A DNA stretch of 26,543 bases, taken from the IMG/VR virus record IMGVR_UViG_3300010430_003072, positions 1 through 26,543 of that record; one strand, written 5' to 3'. The translations under genes were made by a program, and so were the position numbers. A model generated the notes under the pieces. The model had not been told where the DNA came from. It was given only the letters and a program-made list of their open reading frames with translations, and made no database searches. Of this stretch, positions 14,502 to 21,021 are shown in pieces (position 1 is the first letter of the stretch; each line of letters starts with the position of its first letter). Origin of the DNA: a virus.

Positions 14502-15470
14502 ATGCCCATTCAGCCAGGACCAGGTGACGTACATCTTGATCAGGCCCTCACGGACCTGTCGGTACGTTTCACTCAAGATCATCAGGAGTTCGTGGCGGCG
14601 AAGGTTTTCCCCGTCGTGAATGTCTCCTTCCGAAGCGACAAGTACTTTGTTTATCCACGCGAGTGGTGGTACAAGACCGATGCGACCAAGAGAGCGCCAG
14701 CGACCGAATCGGCCGGTGGAGGTTACGAGCTTGACAGCGACGACTACAAGGCCGAGGTCTATGCGTTCCACCGTGACCTCGACGATCAGACCCGGGCGAA
14801 CGCCCAGAGCCAGATCACCCTTGAAGCGGACGCTACCGACTTCGTGACCACCAACCTCCTTCAGTTGCGCGAGCAACAGTGGGTGGAGAAGTACTTCGCT
14901 GCATCCGTGTGGACCGGAGAGACGACACTCTCAGGGACGGATCAATGGGACGACTATGCAAACAGCGATCCCATCGACGACATGCGGACCGTGGTCATCG
15001 ACATGGCACGGGGAACCGGCAAGCGCCCGAACAAGCTCGTGCTCGGACCTGAGGTCTGGAACAAGCTTCAGGACCACCCGGCGTTCCTCGAACGTGTCAA
15101 GTACACGGAGCGGGCCGTCATCGGAACCGAGATCCTCGCATCGATGCTCAACATCGGTGAGGTGCTCGTGCCCGAGTCGATCAAGCAGGAGAAGCAGGAA
15201 GGCGAGACCGTGGCGTTCACGGACTACGACTTCCACCTGGGCAAGAACGCCCTGTTCCTCTACGTTGCGCCCTCCCCGGGCCTCAACACCGCATCGGCTG
15301 GGTACACGTTCAACTGGTCGGGCCTCAACGGCTCTGCCGGTCAGGGCATCAGGATGAAGAAGTTCCGCATGGAAGCGATCGCATCTGATCGTGTCGAGGG
15401 CGAAATGGCCTACGACCAGAAGGTCGTGTCGGCTGACCTCGGCAGCATCCTCCTCTCGTGTGTTAGCTAG
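14502..15470 (+). CDS. major capsid protein (HK97 fold)
   Basis: 322 residues with AGGAGG four bases before the ATG. The N-terminal part contains QEFVAAKVFPVVNVSFRSDKYFVY followed by a WW, the opening typical of one large class of HK97-fold capsid proteins. Next come an acidic YKAEVYAFHRDLDDQTRANA region, a long helix around QWVEKYF, and the conserved KRPNKLVLGPEVWNKL ... HPAFLERVKY segment near residues 170-200. An ILASMLNIGEVLVPE stretch and a beta-rich C-terminus follow. The position after protease, scaffold and decoration genes and before connector genes fits exactly. The protein is short for a capsid protein with a fused scaffold, which agrees with a separate scaffold gene. Leader element C and the best-spaced ribosome site suggest strong expression. 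Confidence 0.92.
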   Translation: MPIQPGPGDVHLDQALTDLSVRFTQDHQEFVAAKVFPVVNVSFRSDKYFVYPREWWYKTDATKRAPATESAGGGYELDSDDYKAEVYAFHRDLDDQTRANAQSQITLEADATDFVTTNLLQLREQQWVEKYFAASVWTGETTLSGTDQWDDYANSDPIDDMRTVVIDMARGTGKRPNKLVLGPEVWNKLQDHPAFLERVKYTERAVIGTEILASMLNIGEVLVPESIKQEKQEGETVAFTDYDFHLGKNALFLYVAPSPGLNTASAGYTFNWSGLNGSAGQGIRMKKFRMEAIASDRVEGEMAYDQKVVSADLGSILLSCVS

Positions 15471-15479
15471 GAGGAACCC

Positions 15480-15848
15480 ATGACTTCAGTCGTAACAAGC
15501 CAGAGGGTCACCGATCGGTTTGGCATCAAGCATGTCACCCCGGCGGCGACCACCTCGGCCAACCTCCCGAACTATGGGGTGTCGCTGATTGCGTCCACAG
15601 GGGCGTACGTCATCGACAACCCGGTGGTCGGGACGCAGGCCATCATCGCTGTCACGGCTCTCTCCACGGAGACCTCGACGGTGGCGACCGCCTCAACGAC
15701 GGTCACGTTCGCTTCCTCTTCGTCCTCTTCGACCGGTGGTGACAACACACTGACGTTCGATGCGGCCGGTGAAGCAGTGACGCTCGTTGGTGCGTCGACA
15801 CAGTCGTGGGTCGTGGTCTCCAACAGCGGGTCCGTCGCACAGTCGTAA
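15480..15848 (+). CDS. small Ser/Thr-rich beta-type head protein, function unknown
   Basis: 122 residues, with TAGGAGGAA directly before the ATG, nine bases after the capsid stop. Composition is strongly Ser, Thr, Val and Ala with alternating hydrophobic residues, suggesting a beta sandwich or a short stalk. A SSSSSSTGGDN loop lies near residue 88. No family is recognised. Its place right after the major capsid gene suggests a second decoration or head fibre protein, but this is by position only. There is no signal peptide or membrane segment. Confidence 0.72.
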   Translation: MTSVVTSQRVTDRFGIKHVTPAATTSANLPNYGVSLIASTGAYVIDNPVVGTQAIIAVTALSTETSTVATASTTVTFASSSSSSTGGDNTLTFDAAGEAVTLVGASTQSWVVVSNSGSVAQS

Positions 15849-15874
15849 CAATCAACAGAGAAGGGAGCCACCAG

Positions 15875-16162
15875 ATGGCCTACCAAGCAGCCAAGCGAAT
15901 GACCCTTGCAGGAGTCAAGGTCGGCCCAGGCGACATACTCGACGAGGAACTCCTCGGAGATATGCCGACCGGTCGACTCGATTCCCTGCGTAGGGTCGGG
16001 CACATCGTTGAAGTTGTTGACACCCCTAAGTTGAAGGCACGGAAGCGCAAGCAACCGGAACCTGAGACATTGGAGACCACACCGGAAGAGGAGGCCGTAG
16101 AGGAAGAGTCTTCGACAGATGACTCGACCACTGTATCCTCCGACCCTGAAGCGTCTACCTAG
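15875..16162 (+). CDS. small head protein with acidic disordered tail, function unknown
   Basis: 95 residues from ATG 15875, preceded by GAAGGGAG; an upstream in-frame start at 15806 lacks a site and overlaps the previous gene. The first 45 residues form a compact unit (LAGVKVGPGDILDEELLGDM ... RLDSLRRVGHIVEV). The pattern of G-x-x-(V/I)-x-x-G-D-(I/V) followed by a Leu-rich R-L-x-x-L helix is common in small phage proteins encoded near the capsid gene. A basic KARKRK patch and about 30 Glu/Ser/Thr residues follow, probably unstructured. The role is unknown. Confidence 0.7.
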   Translation: MAYQAAKRMTLAGVKVGPGDILDEELLGDMPTGRLDSLRRVGHIVEVVDTPKLKARKRKQPEPETLETTPEEEAVEEESSTDDSTTVSSDPEAST

Positions 16163-16178
16163 TCAAGGGGAATGTTCA

Positions 16179-16952
16179 ATGGCAACGACGACCAAGAGTC
16201 GCAAGGCCAAGGCTGGTACCCCCCGAACTGTATACATCGTCGGGTTCGCACCCTCATGGGAAGACACTCCCTGGGGCGAACCCGACGCTGCATATTGGGG
16301 AATGAACGATCTGCATGCCGTCAAGGATGCAGCCGAGAAGCCGTGGACGAAATGGTTCCAACTCCACGACATCGACAAGCATCATGAGCACAACGCAGAT
16401 ACCCATGTCGGGTGGCTGAACCAGCAGGACTTTCCTGTCGTGATGTTCGAGGGCCATGTCGACAAGCGCATCAACAACCCGGAGCCGTACCCCAAAGCCG
16501 AGATCCTCGAAGAGTTCGGGACCTACTTCACAAACTCGGTGAGTTGGATGATCGCCCTTGCTATCGCCGAGGGCTACGAGAAGATTGGGATCTACGGCAT
16601 TGACATGGCCCAAGACAGTGAGTACGGCCATCAGCGTCCGTCGTGCGAATACTTCGTCGGGTGGGCGCAGGGCAGAAACATCGAGATCGATGTTGCCGAA
16701 TCTTCCGACCTACTCAAGACACCGTTCTTGTATGCGGTCGAGGACGGCGGCCCTCTTCGACGCAAGCTTGAGTCGAGGATGAAAGAACTGACCGAGCGTA
16801 AGACACAGATCGATGGGCAGATGAATCAACTTCAACTCCAGTCGGCGAACCTGGCCGGGGCGCTCGAAGACACCCGCTACTACTTGCGGGCGTGGTCTCA
16901 AGGCGAAATGACTGACGGCCCGGAGCCGCAACCACAGGAGGCGGCAACATGA
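16179..16952 (+). CDS. Rossmann-like phage protein of unknown function with C-terminal coiled coil
   Basis: 257 residues from ATG 16179, about seven bases after AAGGGGAA; the upstream in-frame start at 16119 lies inside the previous gene. It begins with a basic tail, then TVYIVGFAPSWEDTPW, a beta strand with a GxAPS turn resembling a nucleotide-binding loop. Further landmarks are YWGMNDLH, KWFQLHDIDKH, YFTNSVSWMIALAIAEGY, KIGIYGIDMAQDSEY and QRPSCEYFVGWAQGRNIEI. This set recurs in phage proteins of unknown function. The alternating strands and helices and the IYGIDM motif suggest an alpha/beta enzyme, possibly a nucleotide- or sugar-handling one. Residues 205-245 are Glu/Lys/Gln-rich and likely a coiled coil. 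An enzyme-like gene inside the head-tail block is notable; it may be a virion component. Confidence 0.65.
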   Translation: MATTTKSRKAKAGTPRTVYIVGFAPSWEDTPWGEPDAAYWGMNDLHAVKDAAEKPWTKWFQLHDIDKHHEHNADTHVGWLNQQDFPVVMFEGHVDKRINNPEPYPKAEILEEFGTYFTNSVSWMIALAIAEGYEKIGIYGIDMAQDSEYGHQRPSCEYFVGWAQGRNIEIDVAESSDLLKTPFLYAVEDGGPLRRKLESRMKELTERKTQIDGQMNQLQLQSANLAGALEDTRYYLRAWSQGEMTDGPEPQPQEAAT

Positions 16953-17284
16953 ATGTCCATTCACCAGTACAAGCGAGAGGTCTCCTGAATTCCGTAGTGG
17001 CAACGACCGAGGTCGGCGCTGGAACGGCGTTCGGGGTTCAGCCAACCGAGAAGGTCGCCATGCAGGTGGTTCACGGGTCGACGGCGGCAACGCCAACCCA
17101 GGTGAAGGTGGAAGGTTCTCTCGACGGAACCAACTGGTTCAACATCGGGGCGACCCAGAGCTACAACACCGCAGACACAAGCATCTATGTTTCGACCGGC
17201 TCGTTCGTTGCCACGGTGGTGCGGGCGAACGTCGTCGTACATGCAGCGACCGGTACGGTGCAGGCGGATCTGGCGGTGGTCTAG
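16949..17284 (+). CDS. small beta-sandwich head protein, possible Ig-like or carbohydrate-binding decoration
   Basis: 111 residues, starting in an ATGA overlap with CAGGAGG upstream. The core VKVEGSLDGTNWFNIGATQ resembles the strand-loop-strand G-S-x-D-G-x-x-W-x-x-(I/L)-G of phage Ig-like or discoidin-like beta sandwiches. A VRANVVVHAATGTVQADLAVV strand pair closes the fold. Such small proteins often sit on the head surface. The location between capsid and connector genes agrees, but there is no direct evidence for ligand binding. Confidence 0.7.
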   Translation: MNVHSPVQARGLLNSVVATTEVGAGTAFGVQPTEKVAMQVVHGSTAATPTQVKVEGSLDGTNWFNIGATQSYNTADTSIYVSTGSFVATVVRANVVVHAATGTVQADLAVV

Positions 17285-17736
17285 TGAGCCACGAAGCCAA
17301 CGCCACATATAGCGGCGACCCCTCCTCATCCGACCTGGATGCGGTGCGGTTTATCCTGGCTGACACGGGGGACACGTTCATCCTCACCGACCCCGAGATC
17401 GAATATCTGCTCGCCACCAACTCGTCCCCCGCCGCAGCAGCAGCGGAAGGGGCGCGCACGATGGCAGCCGTCTACGGGTCGAAGGCCGACAAGTCGGTTG
17501 GGGATCTCTCGATCCGATACTCGGACCGTAGGGAACATTTCCAGACCCTCGCCGACACCCTCGACGGCAAGACCGCCAGCCTGGGTTCGGCGCTGACCGG
17601 GATCACTGGAGGCAGGGGTGCAGAGCGCGACCCGATCTTCTGGCTCGGCCAGATGCGTCAGCCCGGCACACCGGTCACCGACTACTCGACTTCGATGGCC
17701 TCTGTCGAATCGTTCTCAGCGGGCACATCGACATGA
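17284..17736 (+). CDS. head-tail connector (adaptor) protein
   Basis: 150 residues starting at GTG 17284, which overlaps the previous stop by one base (TAGTG). The N-terminal region DLDAVRFILADTGDTFILTDPEIEYLL followed by an Ala-rich helix (SPAAAAAEGARTMAAVYG) is the hallmark of the gp6/gp15-type helical adaptors that bind the portal ring. The KSVGDLSIRYSDR stretch that follows is also typical. The C-terminus (FWLGQMRQPGTP) is extended. It opens the canonical series connector, closure protein, neck protein, terminator and tail tube, with ATGA coupling to the next gene. Confidence 0.85.
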   Translation: MSHEANATYSGDPSSSDLDAVRFILADTGDTFILTDPEIEYLLATNSSPAAAAAEGARTMAAVYGSKADKSVGDLSIRYSDRREHFQTLADTLDGKTASLGSALTGITGGRGAERDPIFWLGQMRQPGTPVTDYSTSMASVESFSAGTST

Positions 17737-18083
17737 GCTTCGACCCCGAGTTCCTGGAGCTAATGGCAGACACGATCCGTGTCTCGACCATGACCGGCTT
17801 CGACGGCTACGGGGATGTGGCGTATTCAACAACGCCGTCGACCTACCAGGCTCGCATCACGAACATCCCGAAGATGGTGCGGAACTTCATGGGCGAAGAG
17901 GTCGTGGCGTCGAACGTCGTCTGGGTGGCGAGCACCGGGATCATCCCGGCCACCGCCCAGGTCTCGTGGACGATGTCGGACGGTTCGACCCAGATGCCGC
18001 TCCTGATCTCGATCGAGCGCCCGGCCGACGAGGACGGCACCCACCACAACAAGCTCTACTTCGGACCGGCTGGGGGTGGGTGA
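17733..18083 (+). CDS. head closure (head-tail stopper) protein
   Basis: 116 residues in ATGA overlap with the connector gene. The sequence is beta-rich: DTIRVSTMTGFDGYGDVAY, YQARITNIPKMVRNFMGEEVVASNVVWVAS, and a final KLYFGPAGGG. The phrase DG(Y)G..xYst.st..xRi.....V....G.eV.S...V is common in stopper proteins of the SPP1 gp16/HK97 gp7 group, which seal the head after packaging. The length is normal. Position between connector and neck protein supports the call. Confidence 0.8.
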   Translation: MSFDPEFLELMADTIRVSTMTGFDGYGDVAYSTTPSTYQARITNIPKMVRNFMGEEVVASNVVWVASTGIIPATAQVSWTMSDGSTQMPLLISIERPADEDGTHHNKLYFGPAGGG

Positions 18084-18487
18084 TGGCTACAGCAAGCTTC
18101 AGTGAGAAAGGGATGCAGGCTGCCAGGGATGCCCTGGCGGGTCTCGGCCCGAAGGTCACCACGATCGGGGCCGGTGCGCTGTACAAGGAAGGCATCGACA
18201 TCATGAACGCCTCACTGGACATTGTCCCGGTGCTCACCGGCAGGTTGAAGGGGACCGGCACAGTGTTCCCCCCCGTCGAAGTAGGTGGCGACGCCGTCGT
18301 GCTCCTCTCCTACGGTGACGCCGAGATCGACTATGCCGTCGAGCAGCACGAAACCCCACCGGAGATCTACAGTCACAGGGCGGGCCAGTCCTGGAAGTAC
18401 CTTGAGCGTCCGGCGTTCGAGGCGACCAGGGGCATGGGGCATCGCATCGCCCTCTACATCAACAACCGCTTGAAGAGGGAGGCGTAA
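18083..18487 (+). CDS. neck/tail completion protein (HK97 gp10-like)
   Basis: 134 residues from ATG 18083, one base into the previous stop (TGATG); a longer frame reaching 17618 is only the open upstream extension. An N-terminal helix is followed by ALYKEGIDIMNASLDIVPVLTGRLKGTG, VLLSYGDAEIDYAVEQHE and KYLERPAFEA. The P-V-x-T-G-x-L-x-x-(S/T) motif, the Y-A-x-x-x-H/QHE and the K(Y/F)LE..A segment identify the gp10-type tail completion/neck family. The order before the tail terminator is the usual one. Confidence 0.85.
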   Translation: MATASFSEKGMQAARDALAGLGPKVTTIGAGALYKEGIDIMNASLDIVPVLTGRLKGTGTVFPPVEVGGDAVVLLSYGDAEIDYAVEQHETPPEIYSHRAGQSWKYLERPAFEATRGMGHRIALYINNRLKREA

Positions 18488-18882
18488 TGCTCCTCGATGA
18501 GATCGCCACCTACGTCGCCACAAACTCAACCCTTGTGGTCGGGACGGACCTGTTCAAGAACCAGTTTCCGGCGACGGCGAAAGATACGGCGGTCGGGATC
18601 TACGAGTCGGGAGGTGTCGGGCCGAGCGTTACGTTCGGTGGCGTCTCCCACGAGTCCCCGTCCATCCAGGTTGTGGTTCGCTCCACGTCGTATGGCGTGG
18701 CGCGCAACCTGGCCCAAACGATCTTCAACGATCTCCTCGACATCGAGAACTCAACCCTCTCGGGGACGAGGCATCTCATGGCCCGGGCGCAACAGTCGCC
18801 GTTCTCGATCGGAACAGACGCCAAGGATCGTCCCCGTGTGTCCTGCAACTACTTCATCGAGAAGGAAGTGTCGTCGACATGA
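18487..18882 (+). CDS. tail terminator protein
   Basis: 131 residues, with GAGGGAGG before an ATG that overlaps the previous stop by one base. The sequence runs EIATYVATNST..VGTDLFKNQFP, AVGIYESGG, SPSIQVVVRSTSYGVARNLAQTIFNDL, HLMARAQQSPFSIGTDAKDRPRVSCNYFIE. The I-Q-V-x-V-R-x-x-x-Y-x-x-A strand-helix unit and the closing S-x-N-(Y/F) strand characterise the terminators of siphovirus tails (lambda gpU-like), which cap the tail tube at its final length. Gene order supports this. Confidence 0.83.
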   Translation: MLLDEIATYVATNSTLVVGTDLFKNQFPATAKDTAVGIYESGGVGPSVTFGGVSHESPSIQVVVRSTSYGVARNLAQTIFNDLLDIENSTLSGTRHLMARAQQSPFSIGTDAKDRPRVSCNYFIEKEVSST

Positions 18883-19115
18883 CACCGTCATTCGTCTTCG
18901 ACCGAATCGCACAGCTTGACCAGGTTGAGGCAGATCTGCGTTCGTGGGCGAAGGTGTACGGCGGATATCGTGAGAGTCTTATCGAAGAGGGGTTCGACCC
19001 GGACGAAGCATTCTCCATGGTCATGAGTTGGCAGCAGGGTATGTTCACGATACAGGCCCACATAGAGACGGCTGCTATCCTCAACTCAATAGAGGAAGAG
19101 GGGAGGGAAGGGTGA
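18879..19115 (+). CDS. small helical protein, function unknown
   Basis: 78 residues in ATGA overlap with the terminator gene. The sequence is acidic and almost wholly helical, with LDQVEADLRSWAKVYGGYRES, LIEEGFDPDEAFSMVMSWQQGMF and an acidic tail. The G-F-(D)-x-x-x-A-x-x-(M/L)-x-x-x-(W/Y) pattern recurs in small phage proteins of unknown role found beside tail genes. No catalytic or metal-binding motif is visible. Coupling by GTGA to the next, Com-like gene suggests that they are produced together. Confidence 0.68.
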   Translation: MTPSFVFDRIAQLDQVEADLRSWAKVYGGYRESLIEEGFDPDEAFSMVMSWQQGMFTIQAHIETAAILNSIEEEGREG

Positions 19116-19306
19116 CGCCACTAACCCACGAGTTCGTGAATGAACTCAAAAGCGATATGCAGGTTCTACGTCAGACCTTCTCCGATGTACGGTGTGATGG
19201 GTGCGCTAGGCTTCTCCTTCGGTGGAGGCCGAGCGGTATAGCGACCATCAGCGTGAAGTGCCCAAGGTGCGGGAAGCTCGATACTGTCCAACTCTCAACC
19301 GGCTAG
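19112..19306 (+). CDS. Com-like zinc-finger protein (possible RNA-binding translational regulator)
   Basis: 64 residues from GTG 19112 (GTGA overlap; GGGAGGGAAG upstream). After a 25-residue helix comes VRCDGCARLLLRW, a 9-residue gap, then IATISVKCPRCGKLDTVQL. The four Cys (C-x2-C ... C-x2-C) with the I/V-(R/K)-C-P-R-C-x-K-x-(D/N) ending match the Com family of Mu-like phages. Mu Com is a small zinc protein that binds the mom mRNA leader and exposes its ribosome site, so translation can start. No mom gene is visible in this window. Its gene ends 63 bases before the first tail tube gene, whose leader holds repeat element D; an RNA-binding role there is speculation. A generic zinc ribbon is the alternative. 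Confidence 0.7.
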   Translation: MTPLTHEFVNELKSDMQVLRQTFSDVRCDGCARLLLRWRPSGIATISVKCPRCGKLDTVQLSTG

Positions 19307-19307
19307 C

Positions 19308-19360
19308 TACAATTCACTTCGGAGAGCGCCTGCGAGCGCCTTAACGGTCACCCCAGGAGG
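19308..19360 (+). promoter_or_regulatory. leader element D: TACAAT box, tandem GAGCGCC repeat and ribosome binding site before the tail tube gene
   Basis: The 62-base gap before the tail tube gene contains TACAAT (19308-19313, -10-like), GAGCGCC at 19324-19330 and again at 19334-19340 (period 10), and AGGAGG at 19355-19360. It has the same order and nearly the same spacing as element A. No clear -35 box is visible. Confidence 0.58.
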
Positions 19361-19368
19361 TAACCATA

Positions 19369-19785
19369 ATGGCACTTGCAGGAAAAGGCGGGAAGTTCCA
19401 GTTTGACGTAACTGGCACCCCCACAGAGGTGGCCGACCTCCGGGAATGGTCACTCAACATTGATCGGGATCTCTTCGAGATCTCCACGTTCGGTTCAAGC
19501 GGCTGGCGAGACTTCCAGCAAAATCTCAATGGCGCATCGGCGTCCATCTCGGGCTATTGGAACGTCGAGAATTCATCTTCGATGAAGACGATCCAGAGCA
19601 ACATTCTCGACCAGTCTGCTGCGGCGACCGCAGAGTTCTGGGTAGAGAACTCATCCGGTTGGGGCTACACGGCCGAGGTGTTCGTCACATCGCTCAGCCC
19701 GAGCGCAGCGGTGGATGGCATCGTCACGTTCGCTGCCGACATGACTATCACCGGAGCGGTGACGTTCAGCACGGCCCTCACTTAG
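19369..19785 (+). CDS. major tail tube protein (copy 1)
   Basis: 138 residues with AGGAGGT eight bases before the ATG. The sequence is a compact beta-rich tube subunit: MALAGKGGKFQFDV, then VADLREWSLNIDRDLFEIST, a WRDFQQNLNGASASISGYW strand pair, and C-terminal strands (AEVFVTSLSPSAAVDGIVTF, MTITGAVTFST). The A-V-D-G-(I/V)-V-T-F...ITG-x-(V/L) ending is typical of siphovirus tail tube proteins. The leader with repeat element D and the strong ribosome site fit a major structural protein. The next gene is a larger paralogue. Confidence 0.87.
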   Translation: MALAGKGGKFQFDVTGTPTEVADLREWSLNIDRDLFEISTFGSSGWRDFQQNLNGASASISGYWNVENSSSMKTIQSNILDQSAAATAEFWVENSSGWGYTAEVFVTSLSPSAAVDGIVTFAADMTITGAVTFSTALT

Positions 19786-19794
19786 GAGACAACC

Positions 19795-20439
19795 ATGGCA
19801 TTGGCAGGCAAAGACGCCAACGTCTACATCACCGCAGCAACGCCAACGACGGCGGCGGGAGAGACGTTCAATGCTGTCGCCGGGTCCTCAGTCTCCCACC
19901 AGATCACCGCCTCATCGAAGCGGCACTGGGAGCGTGAACCGGACACGGTAGGACGCCCCAGGATGCTCGTAGGCGGCACCACGGTGGGAGTACCCGAATA
20001 CGACATCAACTACGTCCAGGGCATCATCACGTTCGCCTCCACGGTCTCTGGTGCCGTCACCGGGGACGTGGAGTGGCTGACCTCAGCGTCGATCGCAGAG
20101 GGCCGTGAATGGCAACTCAGTGTCGACCGAGACCTGTTCGAGGTCTCCACCTTCGACAGCGGGGGGTGGCGGGAGTTCCAGGAGAACATCAACGGCGCAA
20201 CGGCGTCGGTGAGTCGCTACTGGTCAACAGGCGGTACGGGCGGGGGTGAGTTCTTCGACATGATGAACGTCGAACAGGACGTGATCCTACAGCTACGCCC
20301 CGACGAATCCGCAGGCGACGCCTACGAGGGCTACGCCAAGATAACGGCAGACAGCGTTGCAGCAGCGGTGGACGGCATCGTCGGTGAGTCGATTGACTTC
20401 ACCATTGACGGTGCCCTCTACTACACGACATCGGCATAG
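19795..20439 (+). CDS. tail tube-like protein (copy 2, with N-terminal insertion)
   Basis: 214 residues, nine bases after copy 1, with TTAGGAGA before the ATG. Both proteins start MALAGK. Residues about 102-143 (EWQLSVDRDLFEVSTF ... WREFQENINGATASVSRYW) match copy 1 at most positions, and the C-termini share the AAVDGIVGES/AAVDGIVTF strand and a final beta hairpin. Copy 2 carries about 75 extra residues after MALAGK, with HWEREPDTVGRPRMLVGG and YDINYVQGIITFAS, a Y-x-(I/V)-x-Y-x-x-G-x-I-x-F segment often seen in tube or baseplate proteins. It could be a second, minor tube subunit, a tube tip or a decorated tube variant. It arose by tandem duplication. Confidence 0.78.
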   Translation: MALAGKDANVYITAATPTTAAGETFNAVAGSSVSHQITASSKRHWEREPDTVGRPRMLVGGTTVGVPEYDINYVQGIITFASTVSGAVTGDVEWLTSASIAEGREWQLSVDRDLFEVSTFDSGGWREFQENINGATASVSRYWSTGGTGGGEFFDMMNVEQDVILQLRPDESAGDAYEGYAKITADSVAAAVDGIVGESIDFTIDGALYYTTSA

Positions 20440-20464
20440 GCCGATCAACTAGAAGGAGCCACAG

Positions 20465-20848
20465 ATGGCCTCAGAGCTACGAGCGAAAGCCCTCGAAGCA
20501 GACGACATCGACGAAGAGATTGTCCCGGTAGACCAATGGGGTATCAAGCTACTCGTCAAAGGCATGTCCGGCGGTGACCGGGCGAAGTTCCTGAAGCGTT
20601 CATCGCGCGCCGGGGAAGTCGACCTGGAACGGTTCTACCCAGAACTCGTCATCGCTACCTGCTTCGATCCCGACGCACCCGACGAGCGGGTGTTCGACCC
20701 GGCCGACCGGGATGCATTGTCAGCGAAGTCGGGCGCTGCCCTTGAGTTGATAGCAGCCGTGGCGCTTCGCCTCTCCGGGATGGGGCAAGCCGCCATCTCA
20801 GACGAGGTGGCGTCTTTAGACGAAGCCCCGAGCGAAGGTTCTACCTAG
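20465..20848 (+). CDS. tail assembly chaperone, short form (gpG-like)
   Basis: 127 residues with GAAGGAG before the ATG. The sequence includes DQWGIKLLVKGMSGGDRAKFLK, LERFYPELVIATCFDPDAPDERVFDPADRDALSAKSGAALELIAAVALRLSGM. The F-(Y)-P-x-L-(V/I)-x-x-(C/T)-x-x-D-P...VF...D-x-x-x-L-x-x-K/S-x-x-A-x-x-x-L-x-x-x-(A/V)-x-x-L-(S/N)-G-(M/L) pattern is that of the gpG/gp24-type chaperones preceding tape measure genes. The -1 frame is open across its end and continues into a conserved gpT-like tail, so a minor frameshifted gpG-T product is expected. It acts with the tape measure during tail assembly. Confidence 0.85.
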   Translation: MASELRAKALEADDIDEEIVPVDQWGIKLLVKGMSGGDRAKFLKRSSRAGEVDLERFYPELVIATCFDPDAPDERVFDPADRDALSAKSGAALELIAAVALRLSGMGQAAISDEVASLDEAPSEGST

Positions 20849-20868
20849 AGCTAGCGGAGAGACTCGGC

Positions 20869-21018
20869 ATGACGAAACGTGAACTACTCGAACGCATTTC
20901 GTCAGCCGAGATAAACGAGTGGATGGGCCTCCAGACGCTTCGTAGAGAGGAAGCCAAGGAGGCTCAAGCCACAGCGGGGCCGAGAGGAACACGCCCAACA
21001 CGGGCGAGGAGGAGATAG
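20869..21018 (+). CDS. gpT-like extension of the tail assembly chaperone (reached by -1 frameshift or by its own ATG)
   Basis: The reading frame one base back from the chaperone is open from 20746 to the stop at 21016-21018. Read from the overlap it gives ERRFYLELAERLGMTKRELL, then ERISSAEINEWMGLQTLRR and a basic tail. The FYLELAERLGMT..EL..RIS..E...W segment is the standard second half of actinophage tail chaperones, made by programmed -1 slippage. I see no textbook slippery heptamer. Candidates are G-GGG-CAA (20782-20788), GTC-TTTA (near 20812-20818) and AGCCCCG (near 20824-20830). A separate ATG (20869) with GGAGAG upstream could instead allow independent initiation, giving 49 residues. 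It ends three bases before the tape measure start. Confidence 0.68.
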   Translation: MTKRELLERISSAEINEWMGLQTLRREEAKEAQATAGPRGTRPTRARRR

Positions 21019-21021
21019 ACG

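Noticed and set aside
16119-16178. Upstream ATG of the Rossmann-like gene
   Set aside because: It lies inside the previous gene without a ribosome site; ATG 16179 has AAGGGGAA at good spacing.
17618-18082. Upstream extension of the neck protein frame
   Set aside because: It is antiphase to the connector and closure genes, which have clear family motifs; the real start is ATG 18083.
20430-20446. Short inverted repeat TCGGC/GCCGA at the end of tail tube copy 2, considered as a terminator
   Set aside because: The stem is only five bases, it overlaps the stop codon and there is no T-run, so a rho-independent terminator is not supported.
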